Part shown: one piece after another, positions 1 through 11,599 of the stretch
How the letters are laid out: each line of letters starts with the position of its first letter
Numbering within the stretch: the stretch's first letter is position 1
Origin: Sinohyriopsis cumingii
Taxonomy: Eukaryota > Mollusca > Bivalvia > Unionida > Unionidae
Assembly (NCBI GenBank): GCA_028554795.2
Contig: CM068831.1
Coordinates: 63,516,982-63,580,981 of the forward strand
Length of the DNA: 64,000 bases
Reading direction: 5' to 3'
The notes under the pieces: generated by a model
What the model saw: only the letters and a program-made list of their open reading frames with translations
The model's database searches: none
What the model was told of the DNA's origin: nothing
Translations under genes and position numbers: made by a program

Positions 1-1979
1 GGATACAATACAATCTTGGTCCGTTTGCACCTTGTAACTTATCATGCGTGAATGGCAGGCGCCTTCAAGCAATCTGGTGATATTTTCGTTTCTTTTGCGA
101 TATTTTTTTTTTATTTGACATTAGCAATACACACACAGTAAGGATGCATACGCATGCCGGCATCCGCTACATTTACGGAGTTCGTTGATATATTTTGTTC
201 TCTAAATTTCGCATGATGAAAAAAGAAGGAATACATTATAACAATGCAAGGTTAGTTTCTTTTATTTTATTTTCAATCAAGTGTTTGTTTATTGTACCGT
301 GCCGGGGTGGGGTGGGGGGTGGGGGCACAAATTCAACACAAAATTAGTTCCTTTCTTATCTGCATGGAATAATGGAGCAAATATGATTGACGATATTGAC
401 TAGTAATAACAAGCTTTCAATTTACACACACGAAGACAACTTGAAAAATAGAAACAAACAATAAAATTAACTGGTAACTTCGCACTTGTTCAAGGTTTTG
501 TAGTTACAATGGGGGGGGGGGATTTTCTTTGCTATTCTTTGGTTAGGCATGACTATTTCGCAGAAATACAAACAAATCTTTTGAGATGAGCATAAAAGAC
601 AATTTCTTTTCCTCCATACATTTACGATGCTCTCAAAGGACCCACATATTTAGGTAAAATTATGACCGTTACCAGGCGTTACTGAGTTGAAAAGATGCCG
701 AGTAAACTTACGAATTACGCCACGTACAATGTATAAACAACACTTGGCAACTTTTAATGATAAAAGTTGGTGTTTTTATTTATTTACTTTTTTATTTAGT
801 TATCAGAACTCTTTCAGAATAACAATGTAATTGCCGATTATACAGCTCGCCTCTAAGAAGATTTTCGTAGTTTCCAACTGCCATGCATAAAATAAGTTTA
901 TGCCAAAGTGATCGTGACCTGCATAATGTTGGCCATTGTCACAGGGCATAACATTCATAAAACAATAAAGAGCATTCCTTTTTGTTCTATCAAAGCAGCG
1001 GAACCATAATGAGTTGATAAAACACAAGGATATTTGTTGTTGTTTTGCAAACCATTGCTAATAAAATCAGCTTCAGAAACTATTATTATTGTCCGCCCTA
1101 GAGGAAAGATTTTACAAGGTGGAAATCACTGACTGTCAGTATCCCTGGAATGACAACCAGTATGACAACTCTAACTAGTTTGTGCATCAGTAAATAATCT
1201 TGAGTAGCCACTGCACCTGAAATGCATGCAGTCCATTCATCGAATACCTCCTATTCATTTATTGTATAATACACATTTTACTTACTAAGAATACCCTATC
1301 ACAGTATAAATGTTTAGTCATAAATCGGGAAAGTTTACAACTGGATATGCATATTTATTTCTATTTTAACCGTACTGTCATAAAAGTACTTCTGTGGAGG
1401 CTAGTGTGTATATGTCATGATGAAAGGTTATGTCATCAATAGTTTTCTTTCTTTGCTCTTTACAAAAAATCAAAATAATAAGACTTTCGTTCATCTTTTG
1501 TTAGATTTCATATTTTCTTGAGAAATTTTTTTAAAATGTATCTGGAAAGTAAACATAAAAAAATACGATAATTTAAAAAATGAAATTTGGGTCTCCATCT
1601 AAAGAATTTATATATTCTTAGTTACTACTCAGTAATTTTTAATTATTCATAAATGATTGTAAGAGAAATTAGTTTTACAATGTAAAAGTGCGAGTTTGCT
1701 CCGTTTACAGAAGGGTTTACTTGCTTTTCTCTTTGTATAATTCTCCCAGCTTTAAACTGCAGAGACAGAACATTACATAAGACAACGAATTTCAGTCTTA
1801 ACCTAAAGCTCGATGCTGGAGAAGAGGTCACTAAATTACCGTTTCCATAGTTACACACTGATCAGATAGAGCAGTCTCCCGCAGGTATCATTCCCTATAG
1901 ATGAATTAGAGGCCAAGTAAACTGCCTTCATTTCATGAGCTATACTAGTGTAGTATAGATGAAATACGTTTTAAATTGC
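1..1979. other. non-coding host DNA, no gene seen
   Basis: AT-rich sequence with only short ORFs that have no recognisable domain. It contains a G-rich patch near 305-325 and a run of about 11 G at 511-521. I see no tRNA, no coding exon with convincing splice sites and no transposon terminus. Confidence 0.5.
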
Positions 1980-1980
1980 A

Positions 1981-2079
1981 AAAGTTGTCTCTTTTGTAAC
2001 AAAGTTGTCTCTTTTGTAACAAAGTTGTCTCTTTTGTAACAAAGTTGTCTCTTTTGTAACAAAGTTGTCTCTTTTGTAT
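1981..2079. repeat. 20-bp tandem repeat, five copies
   Basis: The unit AAAGTTGTCTCTTTTGTAAC is repeated head to tail. The first four copies are exact and the fifth diverges in its last bases. It is a short minisatellite with no coding context. Confidence 0.97.
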
Positions 2080-2431
2080 AACCAAAGTGCAAATCAATAA
2101 AGGAATATAATGACATGTAAAATTACATGAACAACAATGAAGGATCTTTTACGAGAGTCGCAAAAGATTGAAACTATTTAATGAATTTCATAAATTTCAT
2201 TTTAAATAATCTTAAATGTAAGATTATGTTATGTGTATCACATGACAGAAATGATATTCAATAAAAAGCATAAAAATAGGTTACATAATTGACTTTAAAT
2301 TACATTCGTCATTACACCTTCAATTCATATGTCGTCATGCCGGCATTTGCTGAGTTATTGGGTGTTATTAAACGTATCATATAGTTACGTATGATACTGG
2401 AAAATATCATATGGGTATATTAATCTTAAGA

Positions 2432-2520
2432 GGAGCCACATTGGCTCAGTGGTTAGCGTCTCAGACCTGCGACCGAAAGGATGCAGGTTCAACCCCTGCC
2501 ATCGGATCAAATCCTCGACT
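2432..2520 (+). mobile_element. tRNA-derived SINE head (fragment)
   Basis: The sequence begins GGAGCCACATTGGCTCAGTG and looks like a tRNA: an A-box-like TGGCTCAGTGGTTAGC and a B-box-like GGTTCAACCCC about 30 nt apart. The same head (GGAGCTG.., GCTCAGTGGTTAGC) recurs at 19731, so this is a dispersed SINE family and not a single tRNA gene. The acceptor ends do not pair as in a working tRNA. The 3' limit is uncertain. Confidence 0.6.
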
Positions 2521-2759
2521 TTATTGGAAAATAATGAGATAACAAGTACATTCTACAAAGACATGGAACCTATTACTTCCACTGAAACGTACGAAATGAT
2601 CATCTAAATTTGCAAAAAGTGATCAGGAGAAGTGCGATCTGTTGAACTCGCAAGTTTGATATGTTACACGTTTAAAAAATTATGATAAACAGTTACCGCA
2701 TTTTGAAGTTAGAAATCAAACTTTTATTTCTGCCATCATTATATATAAACAAGAAATTA

Positions 2760-3466
2760 TTGATGTAATAACTAGTCTTGACCTAAACAAAACCGCTGGA
2801 ACCAATCCAATAAGTAATAAACTTGTACAAGTATAGTTGAAGAAATGTATGTTCCATTGCAAATACTTTTAAATAAATCACTCCCAGCCAGCGTGTTCCT
2901 AACATAGTGCAAGCTAGCGTATGACATACAGATGTATAAGAAAGGAGATAAAACACTACCGTCTAAATACAGACTAATTGTTGACTTCGGCTAAATTATA
3001 TACACTATTCATAAGTCCAACCTTAGAATATACTTCTGGAGTCTGGGATAATTGCTCTATTGAAGATTCGGAAAGATCAGAATAAAGGGGGGAAAATCAG
3101 ATGGAAGATGCACGGATCGTTCCAGATCTATACCCATTAATTCTTCTAGATAGTCTCTTTATGCGGAAACTCTTTGGTTTGCACAACGAAGGAAAAGGAA
3201 GAGATTATGCATTATGTATTCGAGTATAAATACTCAAGTACCTAACTATTTAAGCGAACTTCTTCCACAAAGGAGATATGAGGCATCTAATTATCGTCTA
3301 CGTTACTCTCAAAGTATCACACCAATCTCTACCAAACTTTATATTTTCACACGACCTTTTACCATATACGATTCGTCTTTAGAACTCTCTCCCTGATGCT
3401 ATCCGAAATCCTCCAAATCTTTCTATTTTTAAGAAACGTTTCTCTAATTTAACTAACGGATCATCA
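2760..3466 (+). pseudogene. LINE reverse transcriptase remnant (Jockey/CR1-like)
   Basis: Broken plus-strand frames carry the pattern of a non-LTR reverse transcriptase. Near 2765 the translation reads ITSLDLNKTAGTNPIS, like the 'L..NKAxGPDGI' motif. Near 3020 there is TLEYTSGVWDN, like the 'P.LEYAS.VW' motif. At 3214-3396 and continuing in another frame lies the LINE carboxy-terminal pattern 'YxLRxSQ...PxxTK...F...W/LxLP...IRNPPNLSIFKK'. Several stops, at least one frameshift and a large internal deletion make it non-functional. The clade is not certain. Confidence 0.6.
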
Positions 3467-3817
3467 CACAAGCAGAAAGACATCTTATTGTAGCTGGGTA
3501 GTCACGTCACTTTTCAATGATAAATCTAGACTTAACCAAGAAGTGTGTTGAAAGGTAGAGCGAAAGAGCTGGGATCTTTGGCATTAGGTAAGGGGCAATA
3601 GACAAAGTGCTCAACTTCTTCATTATCATAAGCACATGCACACGTGAAAGAGTTAACTAAATTCACCATGTAAAGGTCGGAATTCAGGAGACTACCTGCT
3701 TATCTAAGTTTAGTATGTAGGATATTAAGATGACATTTGTCAGTAGCATAATTTTAGCGTGATGACCCGTTAGTTGAATTAGAAAAACGTTTCTTAAAAA
3801 CAGAAAGATTTGGAGGA
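3413..3817. repeat. inverted repeat of LINE 3' coding sequence
   Basis: The arms 3413-3466 and 3764-3817 are reverse complements with only a few mismatches over about 54 bp (for example AAGAAACGTTT in both). The inner ~300 bp holds further minus-strand material. This is a head-to-head pair of truncated copies of the same LINE tail, and the right arm runs straight into the satellite array. Confidence 0.75.
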
Positions 3818-6770
3818 TGAGAAACCTATAAATTGATATCAAATATGTTAACATCGGTGGTTCTTTACAATTGGCATGACTTATTTGATTATATACAAAC
3901 CATCAAAAAACGGCAAGGGTAGAAGCGGGTGGCAAAGATATGAAGATCGGTAAGTCTCAAGCAATACCGAGACAAAAAAGGCAACTTTCAAGGTAGCATT
4001 TTCACACATTTATATTGACACGGGTCGTTTTAGACTAATGAGAAACCAATAAATGGATATCAAATATGTCCAAATCTTTGGGGTTTTTTTACGATTAACA
4101 TGACATATTTAGCCTTATAGAAAACGATCATGTTGCAAGGATATAGGCGCACGGACAGAGAAATGAAGATGTACTTAAGATACATACACATAACTTTTAC
4201 TGTTTTATTGCTTAAGTATATGCTTCATATCATTAGTATCAGCATCGAGATATGTGATACCATCGCAAAACATCAATGGTAGAGGCACGTAACAAGAATA
4301 TAAGATTGGTAATAGTAAAGTCGCAAAGGATAATGGGTAAAATATATTAACTTTTCTAGGTTGCATTTTCACACATTTCTGTAGGCATATATCAATTTAG
4401 ACTGATGAGAAACCTATCAAATAATACCAGATTTGTCAAAATCTTTGTGTGCTTACGATTGGTATGACTTATTCGACTCTAAGATAAACGTTCGTGTTGT
4501 AAAGATCTAGGAGCACTAACATTCAAATGATTATCATCGAACTATATGGTACCATCTCAAAGCGGCAAGAGTAGAGGCACGTAGGTAGAATATGATGATC
4601 CGTTGATGATCCGTAATATCGCAAGCGACACCGAGTAAAAAATATCAACTTTTTTACTTGCATTTTCACACATTTATATATTTCACAGATCAATTTAGAT
4701 TGATGAGAAACTTATCAATTGATATCAAATTCGTCTAAATCGCGTTTTTTAAAAAATTACTAATGTTGTAACTTATTTGCTTATATGGACAACGCACATT
4801 GAGAAAGACATTGAGCTGACATACAGACACATAAAGATGTACTTTATAAGATGCATACACATATTATATACTGTTGTATAGCTTTCCCTATATGCTTCAA
4901 ATCTATACTATTAACATTGAAGTAGGTGGTACCGTGGCAAACGGCAATGGTTGATGGACGTATCAAGGATATGAAGATGGTTAAAGTCGCAACCGATACC
5001 GAGCCAAAAATATAAACTTTTTTATTTTGCATTTTCGCACATTTATGTTGGCACAAATAGATTTAGACTGATGAGAAAATATCAACTGATATCAGATTTG
5101 TCTAAATCCGGGTTTATTTACTATTGTTATGACTTATTCACCTATATGGAAAACGATCGTATAGGAAGAGAGGGCGAAAGGACAGACAAATGAAGACGTA
5201 CTTAATAAGATACATGCACATATTATTTACTGTTGTACAGCTGTAATTACATGCTTCAAATATATAGTATTAGCAACGAAATATGTGGTACGATCGCAAA
5301 ACGGCAATGGTAGATTCACGTACCAAGGATATGAAGATCGGTAATGTCGCATCCAATATTCAGTAAAAAGAACAAAACGATTGATTTTGCATTTTCACAC
5401 ATGTCTATTGGCAGATCGACTTAGTCTCATGAGAAACCTATCAATTGATATCAAACTTGTCAACATCGCTGGTTGTTTGCGATTGGTATGACTTATTCAC
5501 CTATATGGAAAATATTTGGTTAGGAAGGCACTAAACGCAAGGACGTACAAATCAAGACGTACTTCATAAGATGCATACACACATATTATTTACCGTTGTG
5601 CAGCTTTTATTATATGTTTCAGATTTATAGAATTAGCATCGTAAAAATGTGATACGATCGCAAAACGGGAATGGCAGATGGACGTAGCAAGGAATCGATG
5701 ATCGGTAACGTTGCAAGCGATACTGAGTGAAAAATATTAACTTTTCTATTTTGCATTTTCACCCATTTATATTGGCACAGATCTATTTAGACTCATGAAA
5801 AACTTGTCAACTGATATCAAACGTATTAAAATCGTTCTTTGTTTGCGATTGGTATGACTTATTCGCCCATATGGAAAACGTTCGTATAGGTCAGATGTAG
5901 GCACACGGAAAGGCAGATAAAGACGTGCTTAATAAGATACATACACATATTTTATAATTATGTACAGCTTTAATTCTATGCTTCAGATCTATAGTATTAG
6001 CATGGAAGTATGTGCGACCATCGCAGAACGGGAACGCTGTATGAACGTAGCAAGGATATGAAGATCAGTAAAGTCGAACCCAATATTCAGTAAAAAGTAC
6101 ACTTTTTTGTATTTTGCATGTTAACACATGTCTATTGGCACAGATAGAGTTAGACTGATGAGAAACCTATATAATAATATGAAATGTGTCAAAATTGGTG
6201 TTTGTTTACTATTGGTATAACTTATTCGTTTATATCGAAACCGTTCGTATAGGAAGGCATTGGGCGCACGAACATATATATGAAGACTTACTTAATAAGA
6301 TACATACACATATTATTTACTGTTATACAGCTTTAATTATATGCTTCAAATCTATAGTATTAGCATCCAATTATGTGCTACCATCCTAAACGGCAAGGAT
6401 GGAAGCATCAAGGATACGAAGATCGGTAAAGTCGCAAGCGACAATGAGTCACAAATAGCAACTTTTTATCATTCATTTTCGCCATATTTTTTTATTGTGT
6501 GTGTGTGTGTGTGTGTGTGTGGCATAGATCGATTTAAACTGATGAGAAACCTATAAATTGATATCAAATATGTCGAAATCGGTGGTCGTTTACGATTGGT
6601 ACAACTTATTTACCTATGTGGAACATGTTCGTGTAGGAAGGCATTTGGCGCACGGTAAGACAAATGAAGACGTACTTAATAAAATATATTAACATGTTAT
6701 GCTGTTGTTTAGCTTTAATTTTATGCTTGAAATCAGTAGTGTCAGCATCGAAGTATGTTGTAAACTCCCC
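3808..6770. repeat. ~360-bp satellite array, about eight units
   Basis: A degenerate unit recurs with the landmark GATGAGAAACCTATCAA near 3812, 4038, 4403, 4704, 5071, 5429, 5789, 6158 and 6540, so spacing is mostly 358-382 bp with two short units. Each unit also repeats TTGCATTTTCACACA, a GGTATGACTTATTC box, ATACACATATTATTTACTG and a GCAAAACGGCAATGG box. A (GT)n run at about 6496-6521 interrupts the last unit. No ORF is conserved between units, so this is satellite DNA. Confidence 0.9.
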
Positions 6771-6967
6771 CTCCCCTTAGTACGCTACTGCAAGCACACT
6801 TTGTCAAATTCTAACAGGCACTAACTTTCTTGAAAATTATAATTATCAAAAAAATTCTGGATTCGTATATTATAACCTTATAATGCGCCTTCATTTTCCC
6901 TCAGGTAGGTCTCCAGGTCGAGTTGTCAAGAACAACAGGAACCAATATCGTACATTCTTTGTTAAGC

Positions 6968-7289
6968 GATCGCTCCGGTGGTGCAGTGTCTCTACAGAGC
7001 GTCCGCCTTGGATGCGAGAGGTCGCGGATTTAAACCCCGGCCGAATCATACTAAAGACTTGTAAAAATGGCACTAGCAGCTGCCTCTTTTGGCGCCCATC
7101 ATTAAGAGGTTAGTGTTCGGATTGGTCGGACAGGTGTCAGGATAATGGGATTGGGTGGGACAAAATGCTGTATGTTTGTGGCATGATGCCACATTGCTAC
7201 ACATCATTATAAACTGTCACAATGCAGACATGGTAGCGATATGATTGCATTTTTTTAAAGCTACGTAAAAAATTACACACACACACACT
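6968..7289 (+). mobile_element. tRNA-derived SINE, family shared with 40289-40602
   Basis: The head has tRNA-like promoter boxes (GGTGGTGCAGTGTC and GGATTTAAACCCC). The body matches the copy at 40289 for most of its length: the shared blocks include ATACTAAAGACTTGTAAAAA, TAAGAGGTTAGTGTT, GTGTCAGGATAATG and CACATCATTATAAACTG, and both end in AAGCTACGT then (AC)n. A clear target duplication is not visible here. Confidence 0.88.
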
Positions 7290-7980
7290 TTACTAGGGTA
7301 TTTGCTATTAAAAGAGATGGAATCTTGTTCATATTTCAACCGCTTTTTATTAATGATCATAGCTGTGACCAACATATACGATAATAATAATCCCGATGAT
7401 GATGATGATGGTTGCTGTTCATGATTTGTTTTATTACTACTGCTCCATGGTTTTATTATATATCGAACTTGAAAACAGAAGCACTACCAGCAATAAAGTA
7501 ACTTTGAAAACAAATCGCACTTAGTCGATATAAATAATATTGACATCAAAATGAACGTCAAATGCTCTTGTGCAAATGTATCGAAATGAACTATCACAAG
7601 CCGGGTTTTTATTTTATTTTTATAATTTTTTTTTTTTTTTTTTAATTTACATTTCTAAACCGAAATAAGTAGTACTTCAAGGCTCTGTCTATGGTATAAA
7701 TATGTTCATGTACACTTTTCCATTGTAACTTTAAGTGTATAGACTGCAAATACGATGAAGCACAAATCGAGGACGTCGAGTGGTAACATTGGAACAATAT
7801 TACTACTTCGGTCCAGAAGGATAGCGACCTATATATATATTCCTGCCCACTACCATGTAGGATGTATCAAACTGTATATTACTCAAGCGCTCTTTGTCGA
7901 GCGTGCTGGTGTGTGTGTAAATATAATAACTTTAACTGAAATATATACAATTAAATTATATTTAAAAGTGATGCGGCACC
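7290..7980. other. non-coding spacer, possibly LINE 5' UTR
   Basis: No domain-bearing ORF. There is an ATG-rich microsatellite-like patch near 7395 and a long T run near 7628. The right part may belong to the 5' untranslated region of the L1-type element that follows, but I cannot fix its start. Confidence 0.4.
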
Positions 7981-7996
7981 TGGGAGTAAAGCAAAA

Positions 7997-10900
7997 ATGG
8001 AAGAAACAAACTTCCGGATCGCTACTATCAACAGCAAGGGGATATACAAAGCGAAAGCAGACAAAATAGCCAAAGAAACAAACTTTGAGATAATAATGAT
8101 ACAAGAAACACACTATGGAATTAAGCCAGAATTCAAAATTTTAGTAGAAGACAAACTTAACGCAATAAAGATATGCAACAATTTTACAAACAATGATATT
8201 AGAGTGGGTTGCAACAATAATATTTTTTAATAAAACAGGCAGTAAGCTAGTAAAGGTTTGAGGTGGGGGAATTTTTTTAAGGGACGGTTGCTACATGTTA
8301 AAATGTTGAATTGCCATATTATAAATGTGTACATGCCAGCTAATAAAAATAAGAAACTAATTTTAAAGAAAACTTACATACCTACCTACAACAATATTCG
8401 ATGGAAAATCTAATCATAGGGGAAGATTTCAACTGGGTAGGGGACGAAATTGACAGAACGGCTGACCTAACAAGTGACAAAATATACCGAACTGAAATGG
8501 TAAATTTATTAAATAAACACAATTTACATGACATTCATAGAAAACTGAACATTTTAAGAAGAGAATTTACCTTTAACTATAAATAAAACCAGTCTAGCAG
8601 GTTTTATAAATTTTACGGGAATTTTTATGATCCATTAATATATATTAATGCTGCAATAACCAACCAAAAACTATCAGACCATTTCATGTTCACTATTGAC
8701 CTAAAAATGAAAAAAAAATAATAGAAAAATATGGGCCAAATAATAAAATAAAAAAAGAAATTGAAACCTTCAAAAATGAAGAAAATATTAATATAATAAT
8801 TGATTGGGATGTTTTTGAAAAACATAATGAAAAGAATATATATTCAGTACTCAAATAGAGGGCGGAAAAACAGAAAAAAGACAAACACGAACTCAAATTT
8901 GAACTAAGCAAAACAACAAACGACGATGGAGAAAAAAAAACGATTGACAGACAAAATTATAATCGTTGAAGAAGACGAAAATCAGGGGGGAATAATAAGG
9001 GCGGGAAAATTTATAGAGATCTACAACAAGGCAAAAAACTTATATAAACGAGAAGAATTTAGAAAAGGGGGTGATACAATTTTAAACAAAATCAAAATAA
9101 ACAATGTAACCCATACTGTAAAAGAAGATATCCTAAATAATATTTCCCAATATTATAAAGAACTATACACCACACAGAACATATACTTCAGCACAATCGA
9201 CAGCTACTTAAAAAATGTCGACTGTGAGATGACATCAACAGAACATAGAGACCAATGTGATGACGTCATCTCAGATGAAGAAATCACAAAAAGTATATCT
9301 ACACTCACAACAATCGCCAGGGAACGATGGACTCACCGTGGAATTCTATCAAAAGTTCCACGGTGAACTGACCCCGATCTTAAACGCTTTGTATAACAAT
9401 ATATTTTTAAGTAAAAATAAAATGACTAAATCTATGAGGGAGGGAGTTATCACACTTATATACAAAGGGAAAGGGGATAGAGACGAGATTAAAAACTGGA
9501 GGCCCATATCACTTTTAAACACGGACTATAAGATTTTAAGTAGTATTTTAACAAATAGAGTAACGGGTAGGATAAACAAAATAATTATTGTAAATCAAAC
9601 TTGTGGGGGAGGGATATACAAAACAAAATTTTAAACATTAAAACTATAATTAACTACATAAATGAAACATGTATGATGAGTGTTATGGTACTCTTCGACC
9701 AGGAGAAAGCTTTCGACCGATTTGAACAAAACTATATAAAGAATGTTTTTAAAAAATTTGGTTTCAGACCCAGTTTCTGAAATGGACCAAAATCCTACAA
9801 ACTGGGATAATTTCATGTGTACAATTAAACGGGAAATGCACGAAATAATTTGAAATAAAACGATCAGTGAGACAAGGATGTCCACTATCAATGCTACAAT
9901 ACGTAATGGCAATAGAAATCCTAAGTCACACGATAAGAAACAACCCAGAAATACAAGCAGGGGCGTATTAACCATTAGGCAGACTAAGCACTTGCTTAGG
10001 GCACCAGGGCCAAAGGAGGCACCACAAAGTTGAGAAAAGGGTGAAAAGAAAAAAAAAAGCGAATGAAGATTTGTAAAAACAAATTGATAAAACTAGTGCC
10101 AATTGATCATAATGTTCTGTTTCTTGATCATGGTACACCCTAGGGTTATCTTCCCAGGTGTACGTTGAAAGGAGGGGGTCACCAAGATTTGTCAGTGCTT
10201 AGGGCACCAGTGAGCCTTAATCCGCCCCTGAATGCAAGGCATACAAATACCAAACCTAAAAAAGAATAAAAAATGCTCTAACATGCATATGATTGCACCA
10301 ACTTTATAAGAGAGGGGAAATGCTATATGCATCTAGTAGAAGAATTTGAAAAATTTGGTAAAGCGTCGGGTTCCAAAATAAACCACAACAAGCACGAAAT
10401 CTTAAAAATAGTTAACTGGAGGGGCAACCACCCTGGATTGCCCCCCCCCCCCCCAACACACACACACACACCTACTGAGAGACACGGTAAAGGCTCTAAG
10501 GGTTTACTTTGGTAAAAAAAGAAAAGAAGCTGTAGAAAACTATGAACATATTATCAACAAAATAAGAGAAAATATGAAAATCTGGCCATGGCGCCATTAC
10601 GTATCATGGAGCGGGCCCAAGTGGCCAAGACTTATTTATACTCAAATATTAACTACATAATTAAATCCATATATACGGATAATACTATTTTAAACAAAAC
10701 AGACAAGGAAATAATAGATTATATATGGAATCATAAAATGCATTATGTAAAAAAAGAGACATTATATAGGGCCAAAAGTAAAGGGGGCTTGGGGTTGCCG
10801 AGCCCCCTACTACTATAATTAACTAACATAATCAATAGATTAAAAAATTGCAATCAGACCCGGCTACAGCGTGGGAAGCACTGTACATCTACTGGTTCGG

Positions 10901-11590
10901 CTTCACCTTGAGAAACCGACCAGAGATATACAAAAATAACAAATTAATATAAAAAATTGAAGTGCCACGCAAATTTAAATATATAAGAGAACTAATCTTA
11001 AAATATAGAGACAAAACAGATTTATGGAAAATAGAAATAAGTAAAAGTGACGCTTGGATTAGAGAAGAGGTAACCAAAAATATAAAATGTAGATTAGAGC
11101 AGGACAACTGGGGGGTAAATTGGACAAACACTTGGAAAAATTGGTGAAAATAAGATCTGTCAAACACAAAGTATAATTTTTTAAATACCTGCACAACACC
11201 TGGCTAACAGACGAAGAAGCAATCAAACGTCGTATGCTCAGGATAATGCCGAAATGCCCTTTATGTAAAACAGCGAACTTCACCAAACTACATACGATTG
11301 CCCAATGTGAAAAAACTAAACATAATAGGATAAAGTTAATAATGGAAATTTGCAAAAAAAATATAAGTATAACAAAAATAACATTTTATTCATAGATGTA
11401 GACTACGAAAACAAAATCGTTCTAAAAATGTATAGACTATATAGTAACTACGATGATATCCTGTGAACAGGTGATAAAGATTTTTAAATAGGATACGCCG
11501 TAAAAATAAGAATATTAACCACAATACGAACTCAGTACGTCTTACGACGAACAGATACTTACCGTCAGGCTGATATAACGCAATTTATGT
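7997..11590 (+). pseudogene. L1-type non-LTR retrotransposon ORF2, degraded
   Basis: The frames follow the order of an L1/Tx1-type ORF2. The N-terminal AP-endonuclease starts FRIATINSKGI with the active-site motif IMIQETH (8000-8120). A second endonuclease piece has GEDFNWV and a DLHDIHRKLN-like stretch (8401-8586). Reverse transcriptase appears at 9257-9634 with the SPGNDGLTVEFYQ and WRPISLLNTDYKILS motifs. A zinc-knuckle-like end (CPLCKT..H..QC) lies near 11250-11310. Many stops and frameshifts separate the pieces. A MITE sits inside at 9958-10230. The final AT-rich part may run to about 11.86 kb. Confidence 0.88.
9958..10230. mobile_element. non-autonomous hAT-type MITE nested in the L1
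   Basis: The terminal inverted repeats read CAGGGGCGTATTAA at the left and TTAATCCGCCCCTG at the right. The flanks carry an 8-bp near-identical target duplication, AATACAAG (9950-9957) and AATGCAAG (10231-10238). Length is 273 bp with no ORF. The 8-bp duplication and CAGGGG tips are typical of hAT elements. Removing it restores continuity of the surrounding L1 sequence. Confidence 0.9.
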
Positions 11591-11599
11591 TGGAATTGG

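Noticed and set aside
2432..2520. possible functional tRNA gene
   Set aside because: A and B boxes are present, but the acceptor ends do not pair and the same head is dispersed at 19731 with a SINE body, so it is a SINE.
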